From Muricea muricata (taxonomy: Eukaryota; Cnidaria; Anthozoa; Malacalcyonacea; Plexauridae), in assembly GCA_963855995.1 (NCBI GenBank), contig OY979717.1:9174001-9238000 (forward strand): 64,000 nt of DNA. The letters are read 5' to 3'. The notes below the pieces were generated by a model. The model saw only the letters and a program-made list of their open reading frames with translations, ran no database searches and had not been told where the DNA came from. A program made the translations under genes and the position numbers. This document shows positions 51,096 to 62,938 of this stretch, one piece after another (position 1 is the stretch's first letter; the number at the start of each line of letters is the position of its first letter).

Positions 51096-51247
51096 CTTGA
51101 AGCCCGTCGTACAGTAAAAACAAATGAGCAATTCGACTCAATACAATTTTATTTACAAGCCCGTTGTACAATTTTATAATATAGCATTTGTAAATCCTGA
51201 ACACTGATTGGCTAAGAGCCGTGTTGATATAACTCGATGTAAACACG

Positions 51248-51537
51248 GAAAATTTCGAACAGCAATAACGCTAATAACGGCAATAACACCAATAACAGCA
51301 ATAACGCCAATAACAGCGAGAACGGCAATAACTCTAATAACACCAAGAACGGCAATAACAGCAATAACGGCAATAACAGCAATAACACTAATAACGGCAA
51401 TAACAGCAATAACGGCAACAACACTAACAACACTAACAACACCAATAACGGCAACAACGCCAATAACAGCAATAACGCCAATAACGCCATTAACACCAGT
51501 AACGGCAATAACACCAATAACAGGAATGACGCCATAA
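51248..51537. repeat. Right TTATTGCCG-type minisatellite (inverted)
   Basis: Reverse-complement partner of 47434-47757, reading CGGCAATAA and variants on the plus strand. It is about 35 bp shorter and has a different unit order. Confidence 0.85.
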
Positions 51538-51586
51538 CGGCAATAACTACTAAACAGATATCACTACTGTATATATTAGCACTGGT

Positions 51587-51626
51587 CACACGGATCCATT
51601 CCAGTCCCATAAGATGAGGTACATAC
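51587..51626 (-). repeat. Internal copy of the terminal repeat (right)
   Basis: Read on the minus strand: GTATGTACCTCATCTTATGG followed by GACTGGAATGGATCCGTG. It mirrors 47341-47383 and matches the outer terminus at 56389. Confidence 0.85.
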
Positions 51627-51816
51627 ACTGTTTATAGCAAGGTATACAACTTATTACCTGACTTATTACCATAAATTGATTGTATACCATCCTCGCCCCC
51701 AGGGCCTTTTCTGGGAACGAGGCAGACTAATTGATCTAGGTTGACTGTATGCGTATTGATCAGTGGGGAATAACCTATTTAACAAATACCTTAACCTATT
51801 TAGCTAATATATTGGC
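51627..51816. other. Right unique spacer between internal terminal repeat and array
   Basis: Mirror of 47152-47340, including the CTCGCCCCCAGGG...CCCAGAACGAGG-like hairpin at about 51692-51723. No coding sequence. Confidence 0.7.
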
Positions 51817-54800
51817 TATAAAACCTATTGTTCCAATAGTACCAAGAGTACCAATAAAACCTATAGCACCTATAAGACCTATACTACCTGTAAAACCTAT
51901 AGTACCTATAAAACCTATAGTACCTATAAAACCTATAGTACCTATAAAACCTATAGTACCTATAAAACCTATAGTACCTATAAAACCTATAGTACCTATA
52001 AAACCTACAGTACCTATAGTACCTATAAAACCTATAGTACCTATAAAACCTATAGTACCTATAAAACCTATAGTACCTAAAAAACCTACAGTACCTATAA
52101 AACCTATAGTACGTATAAAACCTACAGTACCTATAGTACCTATAAAACCTAGAGTACCTATAAAACCTATAGTACCTATAAAACCTATAGTACTTATAAA
52201 ACCTATAGTACCTATAAAACCTATAGTACTTATAAAACCTATAGTACCTATAAAACCTATAGTACCTATAAAACCTATAATACCTATAGTACCTATAAAA
52301 CCTATAAAACCTATAGTACCTATAAAACCTATAGTACCTATAAAACCTATAGTACCTATAAAACCTATAGTACCTATAAAACCTATAGTACCTATAGTAC
52401 CTATAAAACCTATAGTACATATAGAACCTACAGTACCTATAGAACCTATAAAACCTATAGTACCTATAAAACCTACAGTACCTATAAAACCTATAGTACC
52501 TGTAGCACCTATAAAACCTATAGCACCTATAAAACCTATAGTACCTATACTACCTATAAAACCTATAGCACCTATAAAACCTATAGTACCTATGAAACCT
52601 ATAGTACCTATAAAACCTATAGTACCTATAAAACCTATAGTACCTATAAAACCTATAGTACCTATAGTACCTATAAAACCTATAGTACCTATAAAACCTA
52701 TAGTACCTATAGTACCTATAAAACCTATAGTACCTATAGTACCTATAGTACCTATAGTACCTATAGTACCTATAGTACCTATAAAACCTATAGTACCTAT
52801 AGAACCTATAGTACCTATAGAACCTATAAAACCTATAGTACCTATAAAACCTATAGTACCTGTAGCACCTATAAAACCTATAGCACCTATAGTACCTATA
52901 CTACCTATAAAACCTATAGCACCTATAAAACCTATAGTACCTATAAAACCTATAGTACCTATAAAACCTATAGTACCTATAAAACCTATAGTACCTATAA
53001 AACCTATAGTACCTATAGTACCTATAAAACCTATACTACCTATAAAACCTATAGCACCTATAGTACCTATACTACCTATAAAACCTATACTACCTATAAA
53101 ACCTATAGCACCTATAGTACCTATACTACCTATAAAACCTATAGCACCTATAAAACCTATAGTACCTATAAAACCTATAGTACCTATAAAACCTATAGTA
53201 CCTATAAAACCTATAGTACCTGTAGCACCTATAAAACCTATACTACCTATAAAACCTATAGCACCTATAGTACCTATACTACCTATAAAACCTATAGCAC
53301 CTATAAAACCTACAGTACCTATAAAACCTATAGTACCTATAAAACCTATAGTACCTATAAAACCTATAGTACCTATAAAACCTATAGTACCTGTAGCACC
53401 TATAAAACCTATACTACCTATAAAACCTATAGCACCTATAAAACCTATAGTACCTATAAAACCTATAGTACCTATAAAACCTATAGTACCTTATAAAACC
53501 TGTAGTACCTATAGTACCTATAAAACCTATAGTACCTATAAAACCTATAGTACCTATAAAACCTATAGTACCTATAGTACCTATAAAACCTATAGTACCT
53601 ATAAAACCTATAGTACCTATAAAACCTATAGTACCTATAAAACCTATAGCACCTATAAAACCTATAGCACCTATAAAACCTATAGTACCTATAAAACCTA
53701 TAGTACCTATAAAACCTATAGTACCTATAAAACCTATAGTACCTTATAAAACCTGTAGTACCTATAGTACCTATAAAACCTATAGCACCTATAAAACCTA
53801 TAGCACCTATAAAACCTATAGCACCTATAAAACCTATAGTACCTATAAAACCTATAATACCTATAAAACCTATAGCACCTATAAAACCTATAGTACCTAT
53901 AGTACCTAAAAAACCTTTAAAACCTATAGAACCTATAAAACCTATAGTACCTATAGTACCTATAAAACCTATAGTACCTATAGTACCTATAGTACCTATA
54001 GTACCTATAGTACCTATAGTACCTATAAAACCTATAGTACCTATAGAACCTATAGTACCTATAAAACCTATAAAACCTATAGTACCTATAAAACCTATAG
54101 TACCTGTAGCACCTATAAAACCTATAGCACCTATAGTACCTATACTACCTATAAAACCTATAGCACCTATAAAACCTATAGTACCTATAAAACCTATAGT
54201 ACCTATAAAACCTATAGTACCTATAAAACCTATAGTACCTATAAAACCTATAGTACCTATAGTACCTATAAAACCTATACTACCTATAAAACCTATAGCA
54301 CCTATAGTACCTATACTACCTATAAAACCTATACTACCTATAAAACCTATAGCACCTATAGTACCTATACTACCTATAAAACCTATAGCACCTATAAAAC
54401 CTATAGTACCTATAAAACCTATAGTACCTATAAAACCTATAGTACCTATAAAACCTATAGTACCTGTAGCACCTATAAAACCTATACTACCTATAAAACC
54501 TATAGCACCTATAGTACCTATACTACCTATAAAACCTATAGCACCTATAAAACCTACAGTACCTATAAAACCAATAGTACCTATAAAACCTATAGTACCT
54601 ATAAAACCTATAGTACCTATAAAACCTATAGTACCTGTAGCACCTATAAAACCTATACTACCTATAAAACCTATAGCACCTATAAAACCTATAGTACCTA
54701 TAAAACCTATAGTACCTATAAAACCTATAGTACCTTATAAAACCTGTAGTACCTATAGTACCTATAAAACCTATAGTACCTATAAAACCTATAGTACCTA

Positions 54801-56264
54801 TAAAACCTATAGTACCTATAGTACCTATAAAACCTATAGTACCTATAAAACCTATAGTACCTATAAAACCTATAGTACCTATAGTACCTATAAAACCTAT
54901 AGCACCTATAAAACCTATAGCACCTATAAAACCTATAGTACCTATAAAACCTATAGTACCTATAAAACCTATAGTACTTATAAAACCTATAGTACCTTAT
55001 AAAACCTGTAGTACCTATAGTACCTATAAAACCTATAGCACCTATAAAACCTATAGCACCTATAAAACCTATAGCACCTATAAAACCTATAGTACCTATA
55101 AAACCTATAATACCTATAAAACCTATAGCACCTATAAAACCTATAGTACCTATAGTACCTAAAAAACCTTTAAAACCTATAGAACCTATAAAACCTATAG
55201 TACCTATAAAACCTATAGTACCTATAAAACCTATAGTACCTATAGTACCTATAAAACCTATAGCACCTATAAAACCTATAGCACCTATAAAACCTATAGC
55301 ACCTATAAAACCTATAATACCTATAAAACCTATAGCACCTATAAAACCTATAGTACCTATAGTATCTAAAAAACCTTTAAAACCTATAGAACCTATAAAA
55401 CCTATAGTACCTATAAAACCTATAGTACCTATAAAACCTATAGTACCTATAGTACCTATAAAACCTATAGCACCTATAAAACCTATAGCACCTATAAAAC
55501 CTATAGCACCTATAAAACCTATAGTACCTATAAAACCTATAGTACCTATAAAACCTATAGCACCTATAAAACCTATAATACCTATAAAACCTATAGCACC
55601 TATAAAACCTATAGTACCTATAGTACCTAAAAAACCTTTAAAACCTATAGAACCTATAAAACCTATAGTACCTATAAAACCTATAGTACCTTATAAAACC
55701 TGTAGTACCTATAGTACCTATAAAACCTATAGTACCTACAAAACCTATAGTACCTATAGTACCTATAAAACCTATAGCACCTATAAAACCTATAGCACCT
55801 ATAAAACCTATAGCACCTATAAAACCTATAGTACCTATAAAACCTATAGTACCTATAAAACCTATAGTACCTATAAAACCTATAGTACCTATAAAACCTA
55901 TAGCACCTATAAAACCTATAGTACCTATAAAACCTATAGTACCTATAAAACCTATAGTACCTATAAAACCTATAGTACCTATAAAACCTATAGTACCTGT
56001 AGCACCTATAAAACCTATACTACCTATAAAACCTATAGCACCTATAAAACCTATAGTACCTATAGTACCTATAAAACCTATAGTACCTATAAAACCTATA
56101 GTACCTATCAAACCTATAATACCTATAGAACCTATAAAACCTATAGTACCTATAAAACCTATAGCACCTATAAAACCTATAGTACCTATAGTACCTATAA
56201 AACCTATAGTATCTATAAAACCTATAGTACCTATAAAACCTATAATAATAGTACCTATGGAACC
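51817..56264. repeat. Right 9-bp satellite array, about 4.4 kb (inverted)
   Basis: Roughly 490 units reading TATAAAACC, TATAGTACC and TATAGCACC on the plus strand. It shares GTACCTGTAGCACC and CACCTATAGTACCTATACTA blocks with the left array but lacks the GGTGCCATA marker. It has its own markers: a 10-bp unit ACCTTATAAA before ACCTGTAGTACC at five places (about 53490, 53741, 54732, 54993 and 55690), and CCTAAAAAACCTTTAAAACC at four places (about 53906, 55159, 55366 and 55627). The two arrays have therefore been reshuffled separately. Confidence 0.95.
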
Positions 56265-56389
56265 TATAGTGTGTATATTGGTTATGGTATTTATAGATAC
56301 ATCGTTTATTGACCTATGTGGACTGGCGCCTATATGTCATGGAATTGTAACGCGGATCCATTCCAGTCGCATAAGATAAAGTACATACC
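56265..56389. repeat. Right terminal unique segment of the giant element
   Basis: Inverted partner of 38955-39079, ending in CATAAGATAAAGTACATACC at 56389 before the GTGCAGTG duplication. Confidence 0.8.
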
Positions 56390-56561
56390 GTGCAGTGCAT
56401 GTGCGCTGAAATCCTGAAATCTCTGAAATCGTAGCGGATAATCTTGTGGAAAGAAAATGAAAATGTAGTCATAAAAACTTGTAAATTTTGTTAGAGTCCA
56501 CTTGCTTTTACCGCAGTTACATTTAACAAGTCGTTCGCGAAGTTCGTGGTAGAAAAACGAA

Positions 56562-59500
56562 ATGTTTTGGTGCAATTTTGGTCGCCGTACTCAGTTAATA
56601 CATTTTGTAGGAGCATCATTACGGCATTGCAGCAATACCTCAACGGCTATATCTGATAAGAAGCTTTACATCAAAAACGTTTTCAAGGATAACCCCTCTG
56701 CAAAGTATTACCTGCTTACGTTTGTCGCTGTTACTGCTGGTACAACATACTATGTTTATAACAATCAAGAAAAGAAGAAATTTGTATTAAACGTGCTTCC
56801 ACCTGCCCCAAATCACCACACAGTTTCATGCGATGGTGAAATTGATAAACTAAAGGCCTTGCTTGAAAAGAGGCCGTTTCATCAATTGCAAATATCTGGT
56901 CCCCCAGGCTCAGGAAAGACACAGATAGCTAGACTTCTGGCGGAACATTTAAATAAAACCCGAAAAGATAGTTTTCTTTTTAAAATCTGGCCAAAGGATG
57001 AGGTCACCAGCACTTTGTGTGCGCAGAGCAAGGAAACACTACTAGTGAGTTTAAAACGACTAGCTAGTAAATTAGGCTGCGAACAAGATGAAGTGAAGTT
57101 GGAAGGGCACGGGTTAGAGCGAGAACTTGACATATTCAGTCAAGTTGTCAAAGAGAAGTTAAAAAAGAAGCAATGTTGGATATTGGTTGTTGAAAATAAT
57201 GAGGAAAGCTTATCATTGAAAAAATGGTTACCAGATACTGACTGGGGGAATGGCTATGTCATTCATGCTGTCAATTCTCAGACTGTTAGTTCAGAATATG
57301 AAAGTCAGTATTCTAGTGAGAACCAGTAAGTATTGCTTCACATTTTTATATTCTAATTCTCTTGATCTTTTTCAGTAGCTCACTTTCAAAACAGTATAGC
57401 ATGACTCATATGAAATCTCTGACCCTTCACCTCAGGCATATCGGTGTTATTCACCTTGTGAGTCAAATTTAGGGCTGTTTACACTAGAGAAAATTTTCCA
57501 TGCAGAGTGATTTTTTTGAGAAAATTTCACTCTGTATGGAAAACTCAGTTTAGTGGATAACAGCCTTAAATTTCAAGTAAGCGATCCTGAAATGCCCCTA
57601 GGTGAGGGGTTGGGAGTTTCAAATGACTTGCGCATAATGTATAATATGACTATACCTCCTACAGTATGTGTATAACTATCCCAATCAAACTAGCACTACC
57701 AGTGTTGTTTGTGCAGTATAACACACAAGGGTGATTCTAACATGTGTGACTGGAGAATCACCCAAAAACTATTGCATGTATATAAAAACTTTTACTTAAC
57801 TGCAAAACCTTGAATGATGGACAGCCTGTTTCATTTGGGCAGTGAAAGACTATTTGGTTTTGTGTTCTATGTGTACTAGCCCACTTTGTAATTATGTTTT
57901 TTATTTGCAAGGAACTAACTTTCCTCTAGGTTAAGGTTGATCCCAAAATATTTAGCAATAGATAATTAATAGTGGTATCAGGGAGGAGTGAGTATGCTTA
58001 AGCAAAACTAATAATCTGCAAATTAAAAATCTTTACCATTTACCAAATCCACACTATTTCCATGTTTTTTGAAGAAATTCCATGGTGTCCTTATGTGCCC
58101 CATATAAAATATGTGCCCTATGTAAGAAAAAGTAACTCCATTATCTGTAGGACACAACTGCTAATTAAATCTGAAATTTGTTATATTTTCAGTACCCACC
58201 CGGGCAAAAAAACAAAATTTATCCAAAATCTGTCCAAAATTATTGGCTTAAATCGGTCATCCCATGATCCCTATTCACCCCCATTAGTTTCTTTTTGAAT
58301 AATATTTCATTTAGTGTCAGTGAAGATAATAAATTGATTATCAAAAATATAATAATTATAGATGCAGATGTAGAATACTAGTACATGCATCATATGATTT
58401 GGCTTAAACACTGGTTAGACTCTCAGTGTCTCAAAATAATTGACAAGGGAGTGTGGCCTTTTGATCAACATCGTTCTTGTGTTGCATACTTAGTATGGTT
58501 CTCTCTTTACATACAGTATTGTATTGAAATAGTTATTTCATAATGTTGAATGTCATTCACTATGCACTGGTAAGTTGTATTTTAGTACTAATATTAATTA
58601 AAGATTTTGCTTTTAGAATGAGTAACGTTGCTGGACAGATCTTCTCTTGCATTACAGCCCAAAGTAATGATGATTCAGAAGGTCAGAGGGAACCACCAGA
58701 AAGCCTTTTAAATCTGCTCCAATATAATCCATTATCAGTTGCATGTGCTGCTATTTATTACAATCATCAAGTTCAACAAATTAAAAACTACAACCATGAT
58801 AATTTGTATGCCGATATTTTTGAGGCTGTGAAACAAATGCAAAAAATGGATCCAGATCTAAACCAGCTACAGACTATTCAGACTAGTTCAATAACATTGG
58901 CCACTAAAGCACTAGGAGAACGTTCTCCTGAACTCCTTCACGTTTTTGACTTCCTGGGCTCATGCAGTGTTAACAACCCTATTCCTGTGTTTCTTTTTTC
59001 ACACCATCTCAAAACTCCTGAATACCATGTACAAATGAAGCCAAAAGAATCTTTAGAAGAAATTACAGCTAGTGAAGACACTGGCTTATCAGTGAATGCA
59101 ACATTGGAACAGGAACACAATCTATGGTCTTTTCGTGGCATAGTTGATCGTACAGTGAAGATTTACGAAAGAATCAAACTTGAGGTGGATGCTATCAAAG
59201 GTTTGTTTGGTTATGGCGAAACTGCTGTTGGAACTCATTCAAAACCAACATCAGATGGTCTGGAGGTAATTCGATCTTGTCCCTTGTTCATCATATCACA
59301 TGAACCAATGGCAGGTAAGTTAAGACTTTGCTTACAGTGTATTGTCATCTTAAGTAGTACAGTAACCACAGGTTATCTATTCATGGCAGTCAGGCACTAG
59401 TAACGTACAGTAGTTGTTTACAATTTTCCTGGACTACTGGACTCGCACGTTGAAGAATTTTGTTGTACAGTCTATTATGTAAACAAAGTATAATATAGTA

Positions 59501-61008
59501 ACTATGATGTAACCCAGGGTTTCAATTAAAAAAGATTTAGAAATCTTTGTATCTGGGAGTTTCCCTTTGTTATAAACAGAACCGATGTACAGAACGTACT
59601 ATATACCGTCATTAATGAGAGTGTGAATATCGGAGAATGCGATATTAGGTTTATCAACTAAACTACTTTGCCTAGTTGCACCGCGTTTCACGTTGTATCT
59701 CAAATATAAGCACTAGGGTCTCAAACAAGCATATCAATATTTATTTCCGTACCTTGTCGTACATTGTAATGCTGTTCACTCAATTGCATATAGATTTCTC
59801 TTAATTTGTAATTACATCCTTTTCAAGGTATCGAAGTTGTTACAGTTCATCCTATAGTACATAAAGTTTTTCGTCAAGTATTTGTGAATGTCACAATCCC
59901 GTTACTGGAACAGCAACACTTGGTCCTTGCTGAGAGAAAGCATCAACATAAATCATATTTTGGTCGTTTGCGACGCTTTCATCCCCAATCATCGATTACA
60001 GAATATCGCAGAGACTTAGGGGATGTAGCATCATTGAGAGATGTCGATGAGAAAAATTTGGTTTCAGAGAAATTAAAGTCTTGTGTTAATGTTGTTCTTG
60101 CTGGTACAGATGCGAACGTGGCTGGTGTTCAAACTCAGAACCCGCAGCATACCATTGCTCATTTGCAAGAACATTTGAGTCGTGTGGTGAATTCTCTCAG
60201 CAACCACTATAATATTGCTGGTGGCGATAGCAATGTTCTGGTTGCTAGGACTATGTTGCTACCTCATCTTGAAGCATTGCTCCAAGAAAGATGTTTAACA
60301 GCTGCAAGTAAAGCACAACTGTATCGCACAATGTCAAACATTCATTCTGAAGTGTTTGGTGATCATGCTACCGCTATGCGACTTTTGAACATGGCTTATG
60401 CAGTGACCAAGGAACGTTATGGCGAAGAGAGTCTGGAGATAGCAGGAATAATAACTGAACAAGCTGAACTATGTAGCACAAGAGAGAAACTTGATCAAAG
60501 TAAAATATTATTAGAACGTGCAATAGAGATCTACCAGAAAAACATCAAAATTTCTCAATCCAACAAGCAACCATTTCAGTATGGCAAAGCCCTCGTTGCT
60601 TTGGGTGTAACGTGTGGTAGCCTTGGTGAAGCCAGTCGCTCTAAAGATCTGTTGGAGAAAGGCTTAATGGAGTTACAAAATGCAGCTCCCGACAACCCTC
60701 ATGCTAAAGAGAGCAAATGGTTTGCTGCTGAAATCAGTACTGCAGTCACAAATCTTGGTCATGCTTATCTCTCGTTGGGTCAAATCAGTCAGGGCCAGAA
60801 ATTGTTAGAACTGGCCTTGATTGGTCATCAGAATATACATGGTGATGCACATGATGAAGTTATTCGCACTCTCACTACATTGAGTATTGCTCATGCTATG
60901 CAAGGGAACAGTCAGGAGAGCAAGAGATTGAGAAATGAAGCTGGCAAAATTAGGAAGAAGTTAGACAAGAAAGCACCACTGTTTTTACATTCGTCAAGTT
61001 TTTCTTGA
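56562..61008 (+). CDS. STAND-like P-loop NTPase with TPR repeats, probable mitochondrial membrane protein
   Basis: Three exons join in frame: 56562-57325, 58617-59314 and 59828-61008 (stop TGA 61006-61008), giving 880 residues. Residues 1-30 are Arg/Ser-rich without acidic residues, like a mitochondrial presequence. Residues 47-66 form one hydrophobic segment. A Walker A motif GPPGSGKT is at 113-120, and a Walker B-like strand CWILVVEN at about 205-212 lacks the usual second acidic residue. The third exon has TPR-like helical pairs, for example ALVALGVTCGSLGEASRSKD and AVTNLGHAYLSLGQISQGQK. P-loop plus TPR is the layout of STAND-class signalling NTPases (nephrocystin-3-like or NB-ARC/TPR types). 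I do not recognise a named orthologue. An AATAAA follows at about 61049. The start codon is 164 bp from the giant element's target site. Confidence 0.85.
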
Positions 61009-61046
61009 TGTTCTGAAATTCCTTATTTTGCTGTTGTTGTTGTTAA

Positions 61047-61053
61047 AAATAAA
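61047..61053 (+). promoter_or_regulatory. Polyadenylation signal of the NTPase/TPR gene
   Basis: AAAATAAATG about 40 bp after the stop codon contains the canonical AATAAA hexamer in the expected orientation. Confidence 0.55.
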
Positions 61054-62568
61054 TGTTGCTATGTAAGATGCTACAATGTTGTTAAAAATCGCTAGTCATT
61101 AACAGCATTTGATAAGATCCTAATACAAATCACGTGATAACAAATTAACTAAGAAAATATTATTTGATTGGAGGTTTTTCAATTTCAACCTCTATATAAA
61201 ATAATTGAAAATTTGGGGACTTATACTAAAATATCATGTCTGTTTTACGAAGGTGGTAAATTGGGGGGGGGGGGATCACGTTTTACAGCGGGGAAAAAGC
61301 AATTTCACAATCACGTCTTTTTTTTAAGCTACATTCCAGTTTGTCTATTGATCTATATCTTCTTCCTTTAGATAAAGTTCTTATCTTTTCTATTTTTCAA
61401 TATGTGTAATCCTTCAATATGTATCGATCTTCGAAAGGCCTCGAAGATATTTCTACTCTTTGAACAATCGAGACACAGTTCACAAGACTGACGTCTATTA
61501 TTCTAATGTAACCGAGCATTTTTATTGAGAATGACGCCTCACTGGCGTAGAACCAGTCACATTTCACGGCACAAAATCAGGAATGTCAACAAACAGATAT
61601 TGACAAATCACGCCTTACGAAAGCACTCTACCACCCTCTTATAGTAGGCTAGCTAAGGTAAGGAGGGTGCCTGGACGTGACGCTATTTATCCACTATATT
61701 TTATGTGACATGACGTACCTCAAAGCAAAATGAACAAAAACAAGATGGCAGGATTGGCAGACAAAAAATCTTCACTTTTATTACAAGGGCCGATACCAGT
61801 TAGGCCATCATCAAGTTCACTGGTAAATTGTGTTTAGTTGTTAGTCCACATAATCAGTTTAATCAAGTACTATGTATTTTTCATACAGTATTGTATGTAC
61901 AATATTTAGCATAAAATTTATACTAGATACAGTACATACTATATAAAAACGGAAACGAGTTAGTCCTCTGATGCTAGTGATGCTACTACTTCGCTGCTGT
62001 TCAAATACAAATCAAATATGTCGCCAAGTTTTTGGAAGGGTCTAATATGTGACTTTGCCATAATGAGGTCGATCTGACATTGAGAAAGAAGGGTAAACGA
62101 GGTTTACAGGTAGATTTTGTGAGGTACTCTAGAAACCATGGTGCATTCCATGCACAAAAGTTCGGAGATCTCCGGCGTGGAGTTTCAAAAATCATAGTAT
62201 AATTTATAGCGTACAATCACGAATCTTCGGCATGAACTTTACACAGAATGCACCCTGGTCTGGAAATCATTAATACATACCAGATAGTTCAATTCTTGAA
62301 ACTGTATTTACCTGCCCTCACTGAAGGACATGAATTGCTATTGCAACTGATAATTTTTTTATCTGTTTTTCTGTCTGAACGTTAAAATTACAATGAACGT
62401 ATCATTCTTGGCTGAGCCCGTTAAGTGACTTTGTTTTATTCATCCTTTGGGTACATAAAGATTGAGTGCCATTTGTATGCCTGATGTATGATTTACTAAA
62501 GGTGCGAATAAACTCCAGTTCTATAGTTCTACAAATGATTATTCTTGTGATGTATATTTATTTTTCAG
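61054..62568. other. Intergenic DNA between the NTPase gene and the right-edge exons
   Basis: No exon is supported. It has a run of about 13 G at 61263 and AT-rich sequence. Part of this may be an upstream intron of the gene whose exons start at 62569. Confidence 0.4.
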
Positions 62569-62938
62569 CCCAAAGGATCCTCAACTGCTGGAAACAAATC
62601 ATCAACACCTTTTAATCCAGACAATTACAATTCATTTCCTGTTAAAGTCCCCACGTAGGTAGCAAGTCTGGATTATGCATAGCATATGAAGAATATTTGT
62701 GATGAATATACACAATAGTATTTCTTCGTGCTTTAAGTGTGAGCACTATTTGTCATGATTTGTCAAGCAACTCAGTAACTACCTACTGTATTCTAAACAG
62801 AAGCAGTCACCCCCTGGAAATATGCTGTTTTACATTACAAACTCAGTTTTTTACAATTTACATTACAGAGATAGTACAAAGAAACGTCATTCAATCATGA
62901 AATTCAATACAAAAGTTGATGTATCCGCTATCAGGAAG
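62569..62938 (+). CDS. Two internal exons of an unidentified gene (partial)
   Basis: 62569-62654 (acceptor TTTTTCAG, donor GTAGGT) and 62869-62938 (acceptor CATTACAG, donor GTAATG) join in frame. They code a Ser/Pro/Asn-rich stretch (PKGSSTAGNKSSTPFNPDNY) followed by KKRHSIMKFNTKVDVSAIRK, a basic segment with an RxS phosphorylation-like site. Good splice sites and phase agreement support real exons. I do not recognise the family; the start and the end lie outside what I can trace. Confidence 0.5.

Larger units (their letters stand above)
38947..56397. mobile_element. Giant 17.4-kb DNA transposon with satellite-filled inverted arms
   Basis: The element proper is 38955-56389. It starts GGCATGTACTTTATCTTATG and ends, reversed, GGTATGTACTTTATCTTATG, and is flanked by perfect 8-bp repeats GTGCAGTG at 38947-38954 and 56390-56397. 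The left arm (38955-48996) and right arm (50018-56389) are inverted copies. Outside the arrays they are nearly identical; inside, the arrays differ in length and order. Order inwards on each side: about 125 bp unique end, 9-bp satellite array, about 190 bp unique spacer, second copy of the terminal repeat, a TTATTGCCG-type minisatellite, then the 5' half of a transposase gene. The centre (48997-50017) is single-copy and completes the left transposase. An 8-bp duplication, long inverted repeats and a DDE protein fit a MULE-like or KDZ-like element, but I cannot name the family. Confidence 0.85.

Noticed and set aside
38955-56389. Palindrome as a pure assembly artefact
   Set aside because: The arms differ by substitutions and array length, the ends have a matching 8-bp duplication, and the centre is asymmetric. 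Local array collapse or expansion is still possible.
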